DNA of 64,000 nt from Arcicella rigui (GTDB lineage Bacteria; Bacteroidota; Bacteroidia; Cytophagales; Spirosomataceae), in NCBI RefSeq assembly GCF_034929435.1, contig NZ_JAYFUM010000030.1:18996-82995 (forward strand), written 5' to 3'. The position numbers and the translations under genes were made by a program. Positions 44,599-52,601 of the stretch are shown here, piece after piece (within the stretch, counting starts at the first letter, position 1; every line of letters starts with the position of its first letter). A model generated the notes under the pieces. That model searched no databases, was not told the origin of the DNA, and worked only from the letters and a program-made list of their open reading frames with translations.

Positions 44599-44790
44599 TT
44601 CATTTACAGTATTGAATAATTTTAAGAAACAAATATATTTATTCAATATTGAATTCTATTCATACAGCCATGAATTTAATTATTTCAAGAGAAAGTTTTA
44701 ATTAATCAAAATATAAGGTTGGCTATATTTTGGTTAGTAAATTTGAGATTTTCTTGGATTTGATAAACGTTTGTTTGCAATACAATATGA
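44599..44790. other. AT-rich promoter region with inverted repeats upstream of the gamma subunit
   Basis: Contains TATTGAATAA (44610-44619) inverted as TTATTCAATA (44639-44648). It also has the perfect 14-bp palindrome ATTCAATATTGAAT (44641-44654). These lie just upstream of the gamma-subunit start on the minus strand and could be an operator. No gene is seen. Confidence 0.4.
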
Positions 44791-44922
44791 ACCACAGGAC
44801 ATCCCGCTTTGGCAAAGCAAGTGGTAGAAATTGCCAAAGAGTATCACATTCAAGAAGACCAATTGATGGGCTTAGACCACGGGGCATGTACGAGTACTGA
44901 ACGAAATAAAGCCACATATTGC
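44791..44922 (+). pseudogene. Remnant of a YgiD-like extradiol (4,5-DOPA-type) dioxygenase
   Basis: Forty-three codons between a TGA and a TAA encode TTGHPALAKQVVEIAKEY and then EDQLMGLDHGA. This matches the part of class III extradiol ring-opening dioxygenases that contains the conserved GLDHGxW. After GA the expected Trp-Ser is disrupted (CTSTERNK) and the frame ends. The intact family is about 260 residues, so only a central fragment survives, without a start codon. Confidence 0.55.
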
Positions 44923-44926
44923 TAAA

Positions 44927-45130
44927 ATGGAAAAATTAAAGTCATTAAAAGCACTGGTAATTCATGGCATCCACGACGAAGTACTTAATATTAACTACGC
45001 TCGCCAAAGTAAAAGCTTGTTAGATAGTCTGCATATTTCTAATGAATATATTGAACTTGACATGAGTCATACCGTAACAAGTGAAGAGATTAATATGATA
45101 AATGAATGGCTTTTGAAGCAAAATAAGTAG
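44927..45130 (+). pseudogene. C-terminal remnant of a phospholipase/carboxylesterase-type hydrolase
   Basis: A 67-codon frame encoding LKALVIHGIHDEVLNINYARQ and then LDMSHTVTSEEINMINEWLLKQ. These are the Asp-containing (HGIHDEV) and His-containing (MSHTV) end motifs of Abhydrolase_2 esterases, normally ~200 residues. The part with the nucleophile serine is absent. It begins 4 bp after the dioxygenase remnant, so a deletion or rearrangement has joined two broken genes. An ATG is present, so a short peptide may still be made. Confidence 0.6.
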
Positions 45131-45175
45131 CTGAATAAATTGATTGATTTACATTTTATGGTGAAGAAATAAGAA

Positions 45176-45227
45176 TATTAATCCGTAGTCACAAGCAAAT
45201 ATTTTGTCTTATGACTACGGATTAATA
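45176..45227. terminator. Perfect 16-bp hairpin between the esterase remnant and the GH79-like gene
   Basis: Arms TATTAATCCGTAGTCA (45176-45191) and TGACTACGGATTAATA (45212-45227) around 20 bases. U-tracts on both sides are poor, so termination is likely but not certain. It sits between convergent frames. Confidence 0.5.
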
Positions 45228-45315
45228 CTTGTTTAATTTTCAAAAAATCACTGTAATTTTGTTGAGAAATTACATTTAATAGGCTTATTTACAGTCTATT
45301 ATCGAAATCAAATTT

Positions 45316-46842
45316 TTATATTTTTGTAAAAGTCAGAAAAGCAATACTCTGAGCTGGCAATTGTATCTTTCCTTTTTTTAGAGAAGTTCCTTTAATGGCT
45401 GGAATGGTATCGTCATCTGTAAGGCTAAGTTCTTTTCCGTTGAGTTTCACTTTTTTGCTAAGTAGTTCATCGGCTGTCAATAAGTAGAGTTTTCCGTTTG
45501 AAGGTATCTCAATGGAAGCTACTGTATCATTTGTATTTACTACTAAAACGGCTCTACCCTCTGATTTTCCTTTTAAATTATGGGTGAAAATATCTACACC
45601 ATTCGTTGATGTACCAGCATCATATACTTGTGTTCCCATCAATTTATTCCATAATAATGCAGCCCAATAGTTAGGTCTTGGCGTATGCGTATCGTGGTCG
45701 AGTAAAGCGTATTCGCTTCGAGCCAAAGTATTGTGCATAACTACTTGTACGCCTTTTTTGGCAAGTCGCCCTAATTGTTCTAAATAGCGAAAAGTATCAA
45801 TATAAGTAGCCGCCATCGGATTACCCCCGCAAGCCGTTTCGGCTGTTTCGGTCAACCATATTGGCGTATTAGGCATATATTTATCTCTCATATTCTGATA
45901 AAATTCAAGACCTTTTTCTGTTTTACTCAACCATTCATTTGATAATGCCATAGCAGGTTTTTGCCCGCCCATGCAGCGTTGTGAAACTGTTCCATAGTAA
46001 TGATAAGTAAAAACTTCAAAAGTTGGTTTGGGCGAAGCTCCCAATATTTTATCAATAGGAATATCTAAACCAGAAGGCAAAATACCACCTTCGCCAGTAG
46101 AACCAGGGCCTAAAATCTTCATGGCTGGAAACTCTTTTTTGACGAAAGATTCAAATACTGAAAAATCCTTTGCGTAGGTTTCTCCATTATAGCCTTTGGG
46201 TGCATCGCCATGATTGGCGTGTGAGGGTTCGTTAAACATTTCTGCTGCCACAATTTCGCCACCGATTGACTTGGTGTAATCCATGATTGATTTTACATTT
46301 TTCGGCGACCAATTGCCATCTTTATCCCTGACACCTTCACTGATGGGAAATGAACTTACCAATTTACCATCAACGGCTTTACAAAAATCGACAACTCCTT
46401 TCCACTGGCTACGAGTAAGGATATTTTTAAAACCTGCTGGCGGATTGGCTAAAGGGATGTCGTCGTTATCTTGAAAATAAATTGCATTTGCCCAAGTTCC
46501 ACTTACTCGTACATAAGTTGGCCCTAAAGCGGTAGCTAAGTTTCTAAGTTTTTTTTCATATAAATTGATTGGTTCAATCTTCCATTTCAAGGCAGCAAAC
46601 CCAGTTTTTTTAGATACTTTTCTGACAGAATCAATCAAATTATAAGGAATCCAGAAATCACCCCCAATTACTTCACACATTTCTACATTAAAGGATTGAT
46701 AACGTTCGTCCACCTGCCCAATTAAACTCATCTGTTTCAAGTTGATAGTCTTTGTCGTTGAACTTTCTGAGTTTTGAGCAAAAGAAGAAAAAGCAAGTAC
46801 AGATAACATACTTATGCTCAAGAAAAACGGTTTAATTTTCAT
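45316..46842 (-). CDS. GH79/heparanase-like glycosidase (possible beta-glucuronidase)
   Basis: A 508-residue exported protein (signal peptide to SSFAQ). It combines a TIM barrel (TYVRVSGTWANAIYF near 109) with a C-terminal beta-sandwich (AVLVVNTNDTVASIEIP). The putative acid/base is Glu205 in EMFNEPSHAN and the nucleophile Glu332 in WLTETAETACGGN, a pattern like clan GH-A heparanase-type GH79 enzymes. GH79 members cut glucuronic acid linkages, which would fit a xylan-degrading organism, but related fungal or bacterial GH79-like proteins have other activities. It is monocistronic, 47 bp upstream of nothing on its own strand except the SDR gene (46890) that precedes it in transcription order. 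Confidence 0.7.
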   Translation of the reverse strand: MKIKPFFLSISMLSVLAFSSFAQNSESSTTKTINLKQMSLIGQVDERYQSFNVEMCEVIGGDFWIPYNLIDSVRKVSKKTGFAALKWKIEPINLYEKKLRNLATALGPTYVRVSGTWANAIYFQDNDDIPLANPPAGFKNILTRSQWKGVVDFCKAVDGKLVSSFPISEGVRDKDGNWSPKNVKSIMDYTKSIGGEIVAAEMFNEPSHANHGDAPKGYNGETYAKDFSVFESFVKKEFPAMKILGPGSTGEGGILPSGLDIPIDKILGASPKPTFEVFTYHYYGTVSQRCMGGQKPAMALSNEWLSKTEKGLEFYQNMRDKYMPNTPIWLTETAETACGGNPMAATYIDTFRYLEQLGRLAKKGVQVVMHNTLARSEYALLDHDTHTPRPNYWAALLWNKLMGTQVYDAGTSTNGVDIFTHNLKGKSEGRAVLVVNTNDTVASIEIPSNGKLYLLTADELLSKKVKLNGKELSLTDDDTIPAIKGTSLKKGKIQLPAQSIAFLTFTKI

Positions 46843-46889
46843 GATTTTGTATGGGATTAATGAGTAAACATTTACGCTAAATAGTATGA

Positions 46890-47708
46890 TTAGATTCTTA
46901 ATTTTGCCATTTGCTTCTGAATAAAATCCGTAGCAAATTTTGGATTAAAACGATAGAGATAATCCATGAGAGTTGCGTCTTTGCCAACGGTTACTCTATA
47001 CTTATTTTGTTCCATGGCTTGAATGATTATTTCAGCAGCTCTGACTGGCGAAAGGGTCATTTTAGCAGCTTCGGCTGTATTTTTTGGGTCTGATAAGTCC
47101 ACTTTTGGTTTATCCAAACCTGAGTTTTCGGTAATATTGGTGGCAATCGCTCCGGGATGCACTACCGTAACGCTTACGTGTGTATCCTTCAATTCGGCAT
47201 AAAGACCTTCTGTAAATATTTTCACAGCCGCTTTAGCCGCTCCGTAAATAGTCTGTTTTGGGAAAGGAATAAAACCGCCCATGCTCGAAATATTCACGAT
47301 ATGTGCTTCTGGACGTTCTAAAAATAAAGGAAGAAAAGCCTTTGTAAAATACACCGTTCCGTAAAAATTGACATTCATAACTCGATAAATATCTTCAATA
47401 CTCAGGTCGTTGACTTTTATAAATTTCTGGATAATTCCTGCATTATTGATAATTCCATCCACTGCTTCAAAGTGCTTCAAGATTTCATGGGGTAGTGCTT
47501 CCACTTTGGCTCTATCAGTAATGTCTAAAGCAAAACCCTTGAAACGGTCATCACCAACGTTGGCTATTTTTTGAGTTTCATCCAGAGCATTGATGTTAAT
47601 ATCAATGCCAACCACATTGGCATTTTTTCGCAGTAATTGTAAGGTCAATTCTCGTCCGATGCCACTTCCTGCACCAGTAACGATAATGGTTTTATGGGCT
47701 ACTAACAT
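46890..47708 (-). CDS. SDR-family NAD(P)-dependent oxidoreductase
   Basis: A 272-residue short-chain dehydrogenase. The cofactor motif is TGAGSGIG (11-18), NNAG at 88-91, catalytic Ser141/142 in NISSMGG, and Tyr155/Lys159 in YGAAKAAVK. Asp36 after the second strand suggests NAD preference. The substrate is not predictable. It starts next to a large palindrome (47755-47790) and is divergent from an NrtR-type regulator gene, so it may be that regulator's target. The GH79-like gene follows 47 bp downstream and could be co-transcribed. Confidence 0.88.
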   Translation of the reverse strand: MLVAHKTIIVTGAGSGIGRELTLQLLRKNANVVGIDININALDETQKIANVGDDRFKGFALDITDRAKVEALPHEILKHFEAVDGIINNAGIIQKFIKVNDLSIEDIYRVMNVNFYGTVYFTKAFLPLFLERPEAHIVNISSMGGFIPFPKQTIYGAAKAAVKIFTEGLYAELKDTHVSVTVVHPGAIATNITENSGLDKPKVDLSDPKNTAEAAKMTLSPVRAAEIIIQAMEQNKYRVTVGKDATLMDYLYRFNPKFATDFIQKQMAKLRI

Positions 47709-47754
47709 GATTTTCTTCTTTTATTTGATTATTTTAATACAAAGTTATACTATT

Positions 47755-47790
47755 ATTTTATATTGTATATTTATTTATACAATATAAAAT
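47755..47790. promoter_or_regulatory. Large palindromic operator candidate between the SDR and NrtR-type genes
   Basis: Perfect 15-bp arms ATTTTATATTGTATA (47755-47769) and TATACAATATAAAAT (47776-47790) with a 6-bp centre. It begins 46 bp upstream of the SDR start. Its length and symmetry fit a dimeric regulator, most simply the NrtR-type protein encoded divergently. The rest of the 47709-48081 gap is AT-rich without a gene. Confidence 0.6.
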
Positions 47791-48081
47791 ATATTTTTAC
47801 TTGGATAAATACCTGTTGAATAAATGAAATTCATTATGAGGAATAGGTACTTTATGAAAATTTTAAAACTATTCGATAAGTCCGAAACCCCAATCAACAA
47901 TTTTGCAACCCATACTACTCAAAAGAAATGAGGTATTTCAGACAAATCATGTCACACAAATACAAAAGATAACAAGTAAGAAAACTTCTGATAACATATT
48001 TTAACTTTGTAAAGAGTAGGAGAGGGGCTTGAACTGAAAAATGTAGAAAAATAATAACCTAAAAGTATTGAAACTATAAAA

Positions 48082-48873
48082 ATGAAAAATGAAATAAAAC
48101 AAGATGAGTCGGCATCTACAAGGTGGTTAAATTTAAGTCAACAAAACTATATCAATCAGGTATCTATTGATTGTGTGATTTTTGGTTATCAAGAAAGACA
48201 ATTGAAAGTATTAATTCCCAAACTTTTGTACAAAGGGGATTTTTGGGTATTACCCAGTGGTTTTGTTCTACAAGATGAAGACGTTGACCAAGCAGCCCAA
48301 AGAATACTTTGTGAAAGAACCAGTATTAAAGGTATTTATTTAGAGCAATTTCAAGTATTTGGGAGAGCCAATAGAAATAGTAAAGAATTTATCAATCGTT
48401 TGAAAGACATTAATTACGAGACTTTGAAAGAATCTGACAAGAATTTTGAGCAATCAATTGATTACAAGTGGCTTACGCAAAGATTTATCTCAATCGGTTA
48501 TTATGCTTTAGTGGATATAAACAAAGTAGTGCCACAGAAGAGCATACTTGATGAGTCGATAGAATGGTACAATATTGATGAAATTCCACCTATGGTAATG
48601 GATCATAACGAAATTTTAGAAAAAGCACTCCAAACGCTCCGCAAGGATATTGATGAAAAATTAAATGTGTTTAATTTATTACCCGAAAAGTTTACGATTG
48701 CCGATGTACAAGAAATCTACGAAACTATTTTTGAAAGAACTTATGTTAGAACCAACTTTCAGAAGAAAATTCTGGAGTTTAACGTATTAGAACGTTTGGA
48801 AAAGAAATTTACGGGTGCTGCTAATAAAGCTCCTTATTTGTACAGATTTAAGGATAGTGTTACTAAAAAATAA
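48082..48873 (+). CDS. NrtR/AraR-type transcriptional regulator (degenerate Nudix domain + winged helix)
   Basis: A 263-residue protein. Residues ~25-165 are a Nudix-like domain, but the Nudix box is broken: the REUXEE core reads RILCER (74-79), so the catalytic glutamates are missing and hydrolysis is not expected. The C-terminal ~85 residues (LLPEKFTIADVQEIYETIFERTYVRTNFQKKIL) are the NrtR-type winged helix. In Bacteroidetes this architecture is used by sugar-responsive repressors such as the arabinose regulator AraR, where the Nudix fold binds the effector. Its effector here is unknown; a pentose would fit the xylan locus. Likely operator: the palindrome at 47755. Confidence 0.85.
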   Translation: MKNEIKQDESASTRWLNLSQQNYINQVSIDCVIFGYQERQLKVLIPKLLYKGDFWVLPSGFVLQDEDVDQAAQRILCERTSIKGIYLEQFQVFGRANRNSKEFINRLKDINYETLKESDKNFEQSIDYKWLTQRFISIGYYALVDINKVVPQKSILDESIEWYNIDEIPPMVMDHNEILEKALQTLRKDIDEKLNVFNLLPEKFTIADVQEIYETIFERTYVRTNFQKKILEFNVLERLEKKFTGAANKAPYLYRFKDSVTKK

Positions 48874-48965
48874 TATTAGCACAAGTAAGGGTGCTAAATG
48901 GTGATTTTTGAAATAAATATTCTACCTACAAAACGCACAATTTAACAGCCTTACTTGATGTTTTG

Positions 48966-50015
48966 TTACTTCAACGAAGCCATATCTATCACAAAGCGAT
49001 AATGCACATCGCCTTTTTCAAGCCTTGTAAAAGCTTCATTAATTTGAGCTATGGTAATGAGTTCGATGTCGGCGGTGATGCCGTGGGCAGCACAGAAGTC
49101 TAATACTTCTTGGGTTTCGGCAATGCCTCCGATATTCGACCCCGAAAAGCTTTTGCGACCGTTTACAACGTTGAATGCCCCAATTTCTAAAGGTTGATTG
49201 GGTAGCCCAACCATCACCAAAGAGCCATCTACTTTGAGTAAATTCAAATAAGTATTTACATCATGTTTGGCAGAAACGGTGTCTAAAATCATATTTTGTT
49301 TCGGACAGTTTTTCATTTGTTCGGCATCAGTCGAAAGTACTACGGCATCAGCTCCCAAACGTTTGGCATCGTCGGCTTTTGCTTGATTTGTGGTAAAAAC
49401 AGTGACAAAAGCCCCCATTGCCTTCGCAATTTTGATCGCCAAATGCCCCAAACCACCAATTCCGATGATACCGATATTTTTTCCTTCGCCAGCTCCCCAA
49501 TGTTTTAAAGGCGAATACACCGTAATGCCTGCACACAAAATAGGGGCGGCACTTGACAAATCTAATGTTTCGGGTACATGTACTACGTAATTTTCATCTA
49601 CGACAATACTTTCTGAAAAACCACCGTAGGTAATACCGCCATGTTTTCTATCAGGTGCATTGAAAACGACCGTCCAGCCATTGTCACAAAACTGCTCGTT
49701 GCCATCGTGACAGTGGTCGCACTCACGGCAACTGTCCACAATACAGCCTACGCCAGCCAAATCTCCGACTTTGAACTTTGTTACATGGTCGCCGACTTTG
49801 GTAACTCGCCCCACAATTTCATGGCCCGGAACAATCGGATATACAGTTCCACCCCAATCGTTGTGTACAGCGTGTAAGTCGGAATGACAAATACCGCAGT
49901 ATAAAATCTCGATTTGTACATCGTGTGGCGTTGGCGTTCTTCTTGTAATGTTAAGGTTTTGCAATGGTGCAATAGCAGACTCCGCACCATAAGCGTTAAT
50001 GTTTGTTGTACTCAT
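48966..50015 (-). CDS. Zinc-dependent NAD(P) alcohol dehydrogenase (AdhA/YahK-like)
   Basis: 349 residues from the ATG at 50015. A frame from 50042 would overlap the upstream lipoprotein gene and lacks family support. Catalytic zinc ligands: Cys40 (CGICHSD) and His65 (PGHE). Structural zinc ligands: Cys96, Cys99, Cys102, Cys110. The cofactor motif is GIGGLGHLA. This is the cinnamyl-alcohol-dehydrogenase-like group that reduces aldehydes, usually with NADPH. It is the last gene of a cupin - cyclophilin-like lipoprotein - dehydrogenase operon (gap 13 bp). Confidence 0.92.
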   Translation of the reverse strand: MSTTNINAYGAESAIAPLQNLNITRRTPTPHDVQIEILYCGICHSDLHAVHNDWGGTVYPIVPGHEIVGRVTKVGDHVTKFKVGDLAGVGCIVDSCRECDHCHDGNEQFCDNGWTVVFNAPDRKHGGITYGGFSESIVVDENYVVHVPETLDLSSAAPILCAGITVYSPLKHWGAGEGKNIGIIGIGGLGHLAIKIAKAMGAFVTVFTTNQAKADDAKRLGADAVVLSTDAEQMKNCPKQNMILDTVSAKHDVNTYLNLLKVDGSLVMVGLPNQPLEIGAFNVVNGRKSFSGSNIGGIAETQEVLDFCAAHGITADIELITIAQINEAFTRLEKGDVHYRFVIDMASLK

Positions 50016-50028
50016 GTTGTGTGATTTT

Positions 50029-50514
50029 TTACTTAATTTCAAAATGAACTTTTACATTTCCCTTGCCCAAAGCCGTAGTAAGTCCCGTAATATTGTTGAT
50101 TGTACCCAGTTTGGTATAACTGTAAGTGCTTGAAAATGATTGATAAAACAAGACCAAGGTATTAGAGCCGTACATCATCAAATCGCCTACCTGAATACTG
50201 GCAGGGACGCTTGGATTGATGGGTAAATTGCTGGGCAAACTGGCGTACTTTTCGTTGGCATTGAGTTCTATCATATCAATCGACAAGGGCAATAAGGCTT
50301 TAAAAGCCTTTGCCGTAGGATTGTCTAAAAGTGTAGCAGTGAATACTTGGTTGCCAACGCTTATGGCAAGGGTATTACTACTCGGAACTACCGTAGTGCT
50401 TGAATCTTGTGGCATGGGTTCTATATCGTTGATTAATGTGCTACTTTTATCGCAAGCGACGATGCTGGCAAGGATACTCAGTACCAAAGGACTGGCAAAC
50501 AAGAATTGTCTCAT
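50029..50514 (-). CDS. Cyclophilin-like-fold lipoprotein
   Basis: A 161-residue lipoprotein (lipobox IVAC, Cys21) with a Thr/Ser-rich linker and a cyclophilin-like domain of the Cyclophil_like2 type. The motifs are FTATLLDNPTAKAFKALLPL, ELNANEKYASLP and QVGDLMMYGSNTLVLFYQSF, with SYTKLGTI near the end. These domains lack known isomerase activity and their function is unknown. In many bacteria they occur beside aldo-keto/alcohol dehydrogenases and cupins, as here, so a role in the same aldehyde or quinone metabolism is possible. Confidence 0.8.
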   Translation of the reverse strand: MRQFLFASPLVLSILASIVACDKSSTLINDIEPMPQDSSTTVVPSSNTLAISVGNQVFTATLLDNPTAKAFKALLPLSIDMIELNANEKYASLPSNLPINPSVPASIQVGDLMMYGSNTLVLFYQSFSSTYSYTKLGTINNITGLTTALGKGNVKVHFEIK

Positions 50515-50543
50515 AAGATTTAGGATTTAAGAAATAGGAATTT

Positions 50544-50942
50544 TCATAAATTGACTTGCGTAAACTCTTCATCAGATACCGCTTGCAACCAAGTGACTTG
50601 TACGCCGTCTTTGAAATTAGTAATGGCAATATGCGTCATGGCAGTAGTGGCGGTTGCACCGTGCCAATGTTCTATATTTTCAGGAATGTTTACGACTTCG
50701 CCTTTCACAATTTTACGAGCTGGCTTTCCTTTTTCCTGATAAAAACCTTCGCCATCAATCACGATAAGTACTTGTCCTTTCGGGTGAGTATGCCAGTTGG
50801 TTCTTGCCCCAACTTGAAACGTTACACTTCCAGCAGAAAAATCATGGTTATGGTCTTGTGCGAGCAATGGCATCAGAAATGCCTCACCCGTAAACCAATC
50901 GTTTGGGAGCGGATTTCCCAATGGGAAAATAGTATTTGGCAT
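50544..50942 (-). CDS. Small cupin protein (mandelonitrile-lyase/carboxymuconolactone-associated type)
   Basis: A 132-residue single-domain cupin. Metal-binding motif 1 is WHTHPKGQ (His51, His53, with Gln57 where Glu is common), followed by GEGFYQEKG; motif 2 is IPENIEHWHG (His92, His94). No signal peptide. It is the first gene of the operon continuing with the cyclophilin-like lipoprotein (29 bp) and the alcohol dehydrogenase. A metal-dependent lyase or isomerase role is possible; no substrate can be named. Confidence 0.85.
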   Translation of the reverse strand: MPNTIFPLGNPLPNDWFTGEAFLMPLLAQDHNHDFSAGSVTFQVGARTNWHTHPKGQVLIVIDGEGFYQEKGKPARKIVKGEVVNIPENIEHWHGATATTAMTHIAITNFKDGVQVTWLQAVSDEEFTQVNL

Positions 50943-51190
50943 CTGTTCTAATAGTTTGAAATTTTCTTCAAAACTATACAGTCTTGCTCAAATAGATTTT
51001 ATCCATTTTACGGTTTTGATTACCATTTTTACTGTTCGGACTTTTAGAAGTAAATACTTTGTGGGTAGAACTATTAAATCAGGAAAGTATGTAGCATTTT
51101 AAAGAATACTTATGAAAGTAAAGCAAGTAATCAACTAACCATCAACTATAAACGGAGGGAAATAATTATTCACATTTGGAATACATCATT

Positions 51191-52351
51191 TTATTGACCA
51201 ATCCCATACTTCTTACTCTTTATGAAGAAAAAGGTAATGACTGAACTAATAAATACCAACATGGCTGCCGTGTAGCTAAGAGAAATAATGGGTAGATGGT
51301 TAATAACAATACCTCCCAGACCAGCACCTGCTGCTACACCCACTTGTATCAGAGAATTGTACAAACTTAATATTACGCCCGGTTCTTCGCTGCTTAATGA
51401 AATGACATTATATCTAAGAAGGGGGCCTGGTGCCCAAGCTGCCAAAGCCCAAGTCATAAGGGCAGGAATGATGAGTAATGGCGTACCTTTTAGCATAGAT
51501 AATGTTAGAATTGAAGCGGTATTTAATAACATACAAATCAAAATGACTTGAGGAATCCCAAATTTGTCACCTAAGTAACCGCCTAATCTGTTGCCAATCA
51601 GTGTGGCTATGCCAAAAGCCAATAAAGTTGGGCTTAGTAATTGTTCGCTCAGGAGTGATACTTGTCGTAAATAAGGCGTGATAAAAGTATAATAAGTAGC
51701 ATATCCTAAAATCCAAAACAGCGAAATCCCCATACTTAATACAATTTTGGTGTTTTTGATTGCACTTAATTGCTTTTTGAATGGAGTGGGTTTTTCTACT
51801 TCAAAGGCTGGGATAAATTTGTAAACTAATGCCATAGAGGCAAAGCAAAAAAGGGCTAATATCCAGAAAATGGCTTTCCAACCAAACATTGCTGTAATGA
51901 TTCTTCCCATCGGCAAGCCTAAAATCAAGGCTGCGTTGAAACCGATGGTTACTGTACCAATGGCAGAGGCTCTTTTTTCGGGTGAAACTAATTTAGTCGC
52001 TACAAGAAAACATTGTACATTAAATAAACCTACACCCAATGCCATGATAATTCTTGATAAAATCATCAATGAATAATTTGGAGCAATAGAGAGTAAAACA
52101 GAGCCTATGATAATCAACAACAGGGCTAACATGATGATTTTTTGCTGATTCAAAGCCCGCAAATAAAAGATGCTAATGGGTGTACCAATAGCAGAAGTAA
52201 TGGCAAAAACAGCGATTAATTGTCCTGCCTGTGAGATAGTTATATTGGCAGATTTTGAAATTTCATCTAATACACCCACTATCACAAATTCGGATGTTCC
52301 TGTAAAAAAACAAACAATTGTAAGTAAGTATATTTTCCACTGATTATTCAT
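51191..52351 (-). CDS. MFS transporter (AraJ/sugar- or drug-efflux type)
   Basis: A 386-residue major facilitator with 12 predicted transmembrane helices. It begins IYLLTIVCFFTGTSEFVIVGVLDEIS, the typical start of DHA1-type exporters (AraJ, chloramphenicol efflux). The loop motif between helices 2 and 3 is weak (YLRALNQQKI). The family exports sugars or small drugs by proton antiport. It stands alone between 240-250 bp gaps with no recognisable regulator beside it. Confidence 0.85.
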   Translation of the reverse strand: MNNQWKIYLLTIVCFFTGTSEFVIVGVLDEISKSANITISQAGQLIAVFAITSAIGTPISIFYLRALNQQKIIMLALLLIIIGSVLLSIAPNYSLMILSRIIMALGVGLFNVQCFLVATKLVSPEKRASAIGTVTIGFNAALILGLPMGRIITAMFGWKAIFWILALFCFASMALVYKFIPAFEVEKPTPFKKQLSAIKNTKIVLSMGISLFWILGYATYYTFITPYLRQVSLLSEQLLSPTLLAFGIATLIGNRLGGYLGDKFGIPQVILICMLLNTASILTLSMLKGTPLLIIPALMTWALAAWAPGPLLRYNVISLSSEEPGVILSLYNSLIQVGVAAGAGLGGIVINHLPIISLSYTAAMLVFISSVITFFFIKSKKYGIGQ

Positions 52352-52601
52352 AATATTGATGACTGTGTTTTTACTGTCTTCTCAAAAACCTCAAGAATTA
52401 CAGTATTGTATGCAATTCAGATTGATTTAATCTTTTCTGGCTGCAAAATTAGACAGAATCACGACTATACTCTAAACAGTTATCAAATATTAACTTACAA
52501 AAATCAAACAGATGAAATTGTGCTTACCGAAAACTCATTACTTGTCAAATTCATGAAATGTTGTTTTTGACTACAAAACCTCTGACTACGTACAGCTATT
52601 T

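Noticed and set aside
48884..48958. Inverted repeat CAAGTAAGG ... CCTTACTTG between the convergent regulator and dehydrogenase genes
   Set aside because: Arms are short, the loop is over 50 bases and no U-tract follows; too weak to call a terminator.
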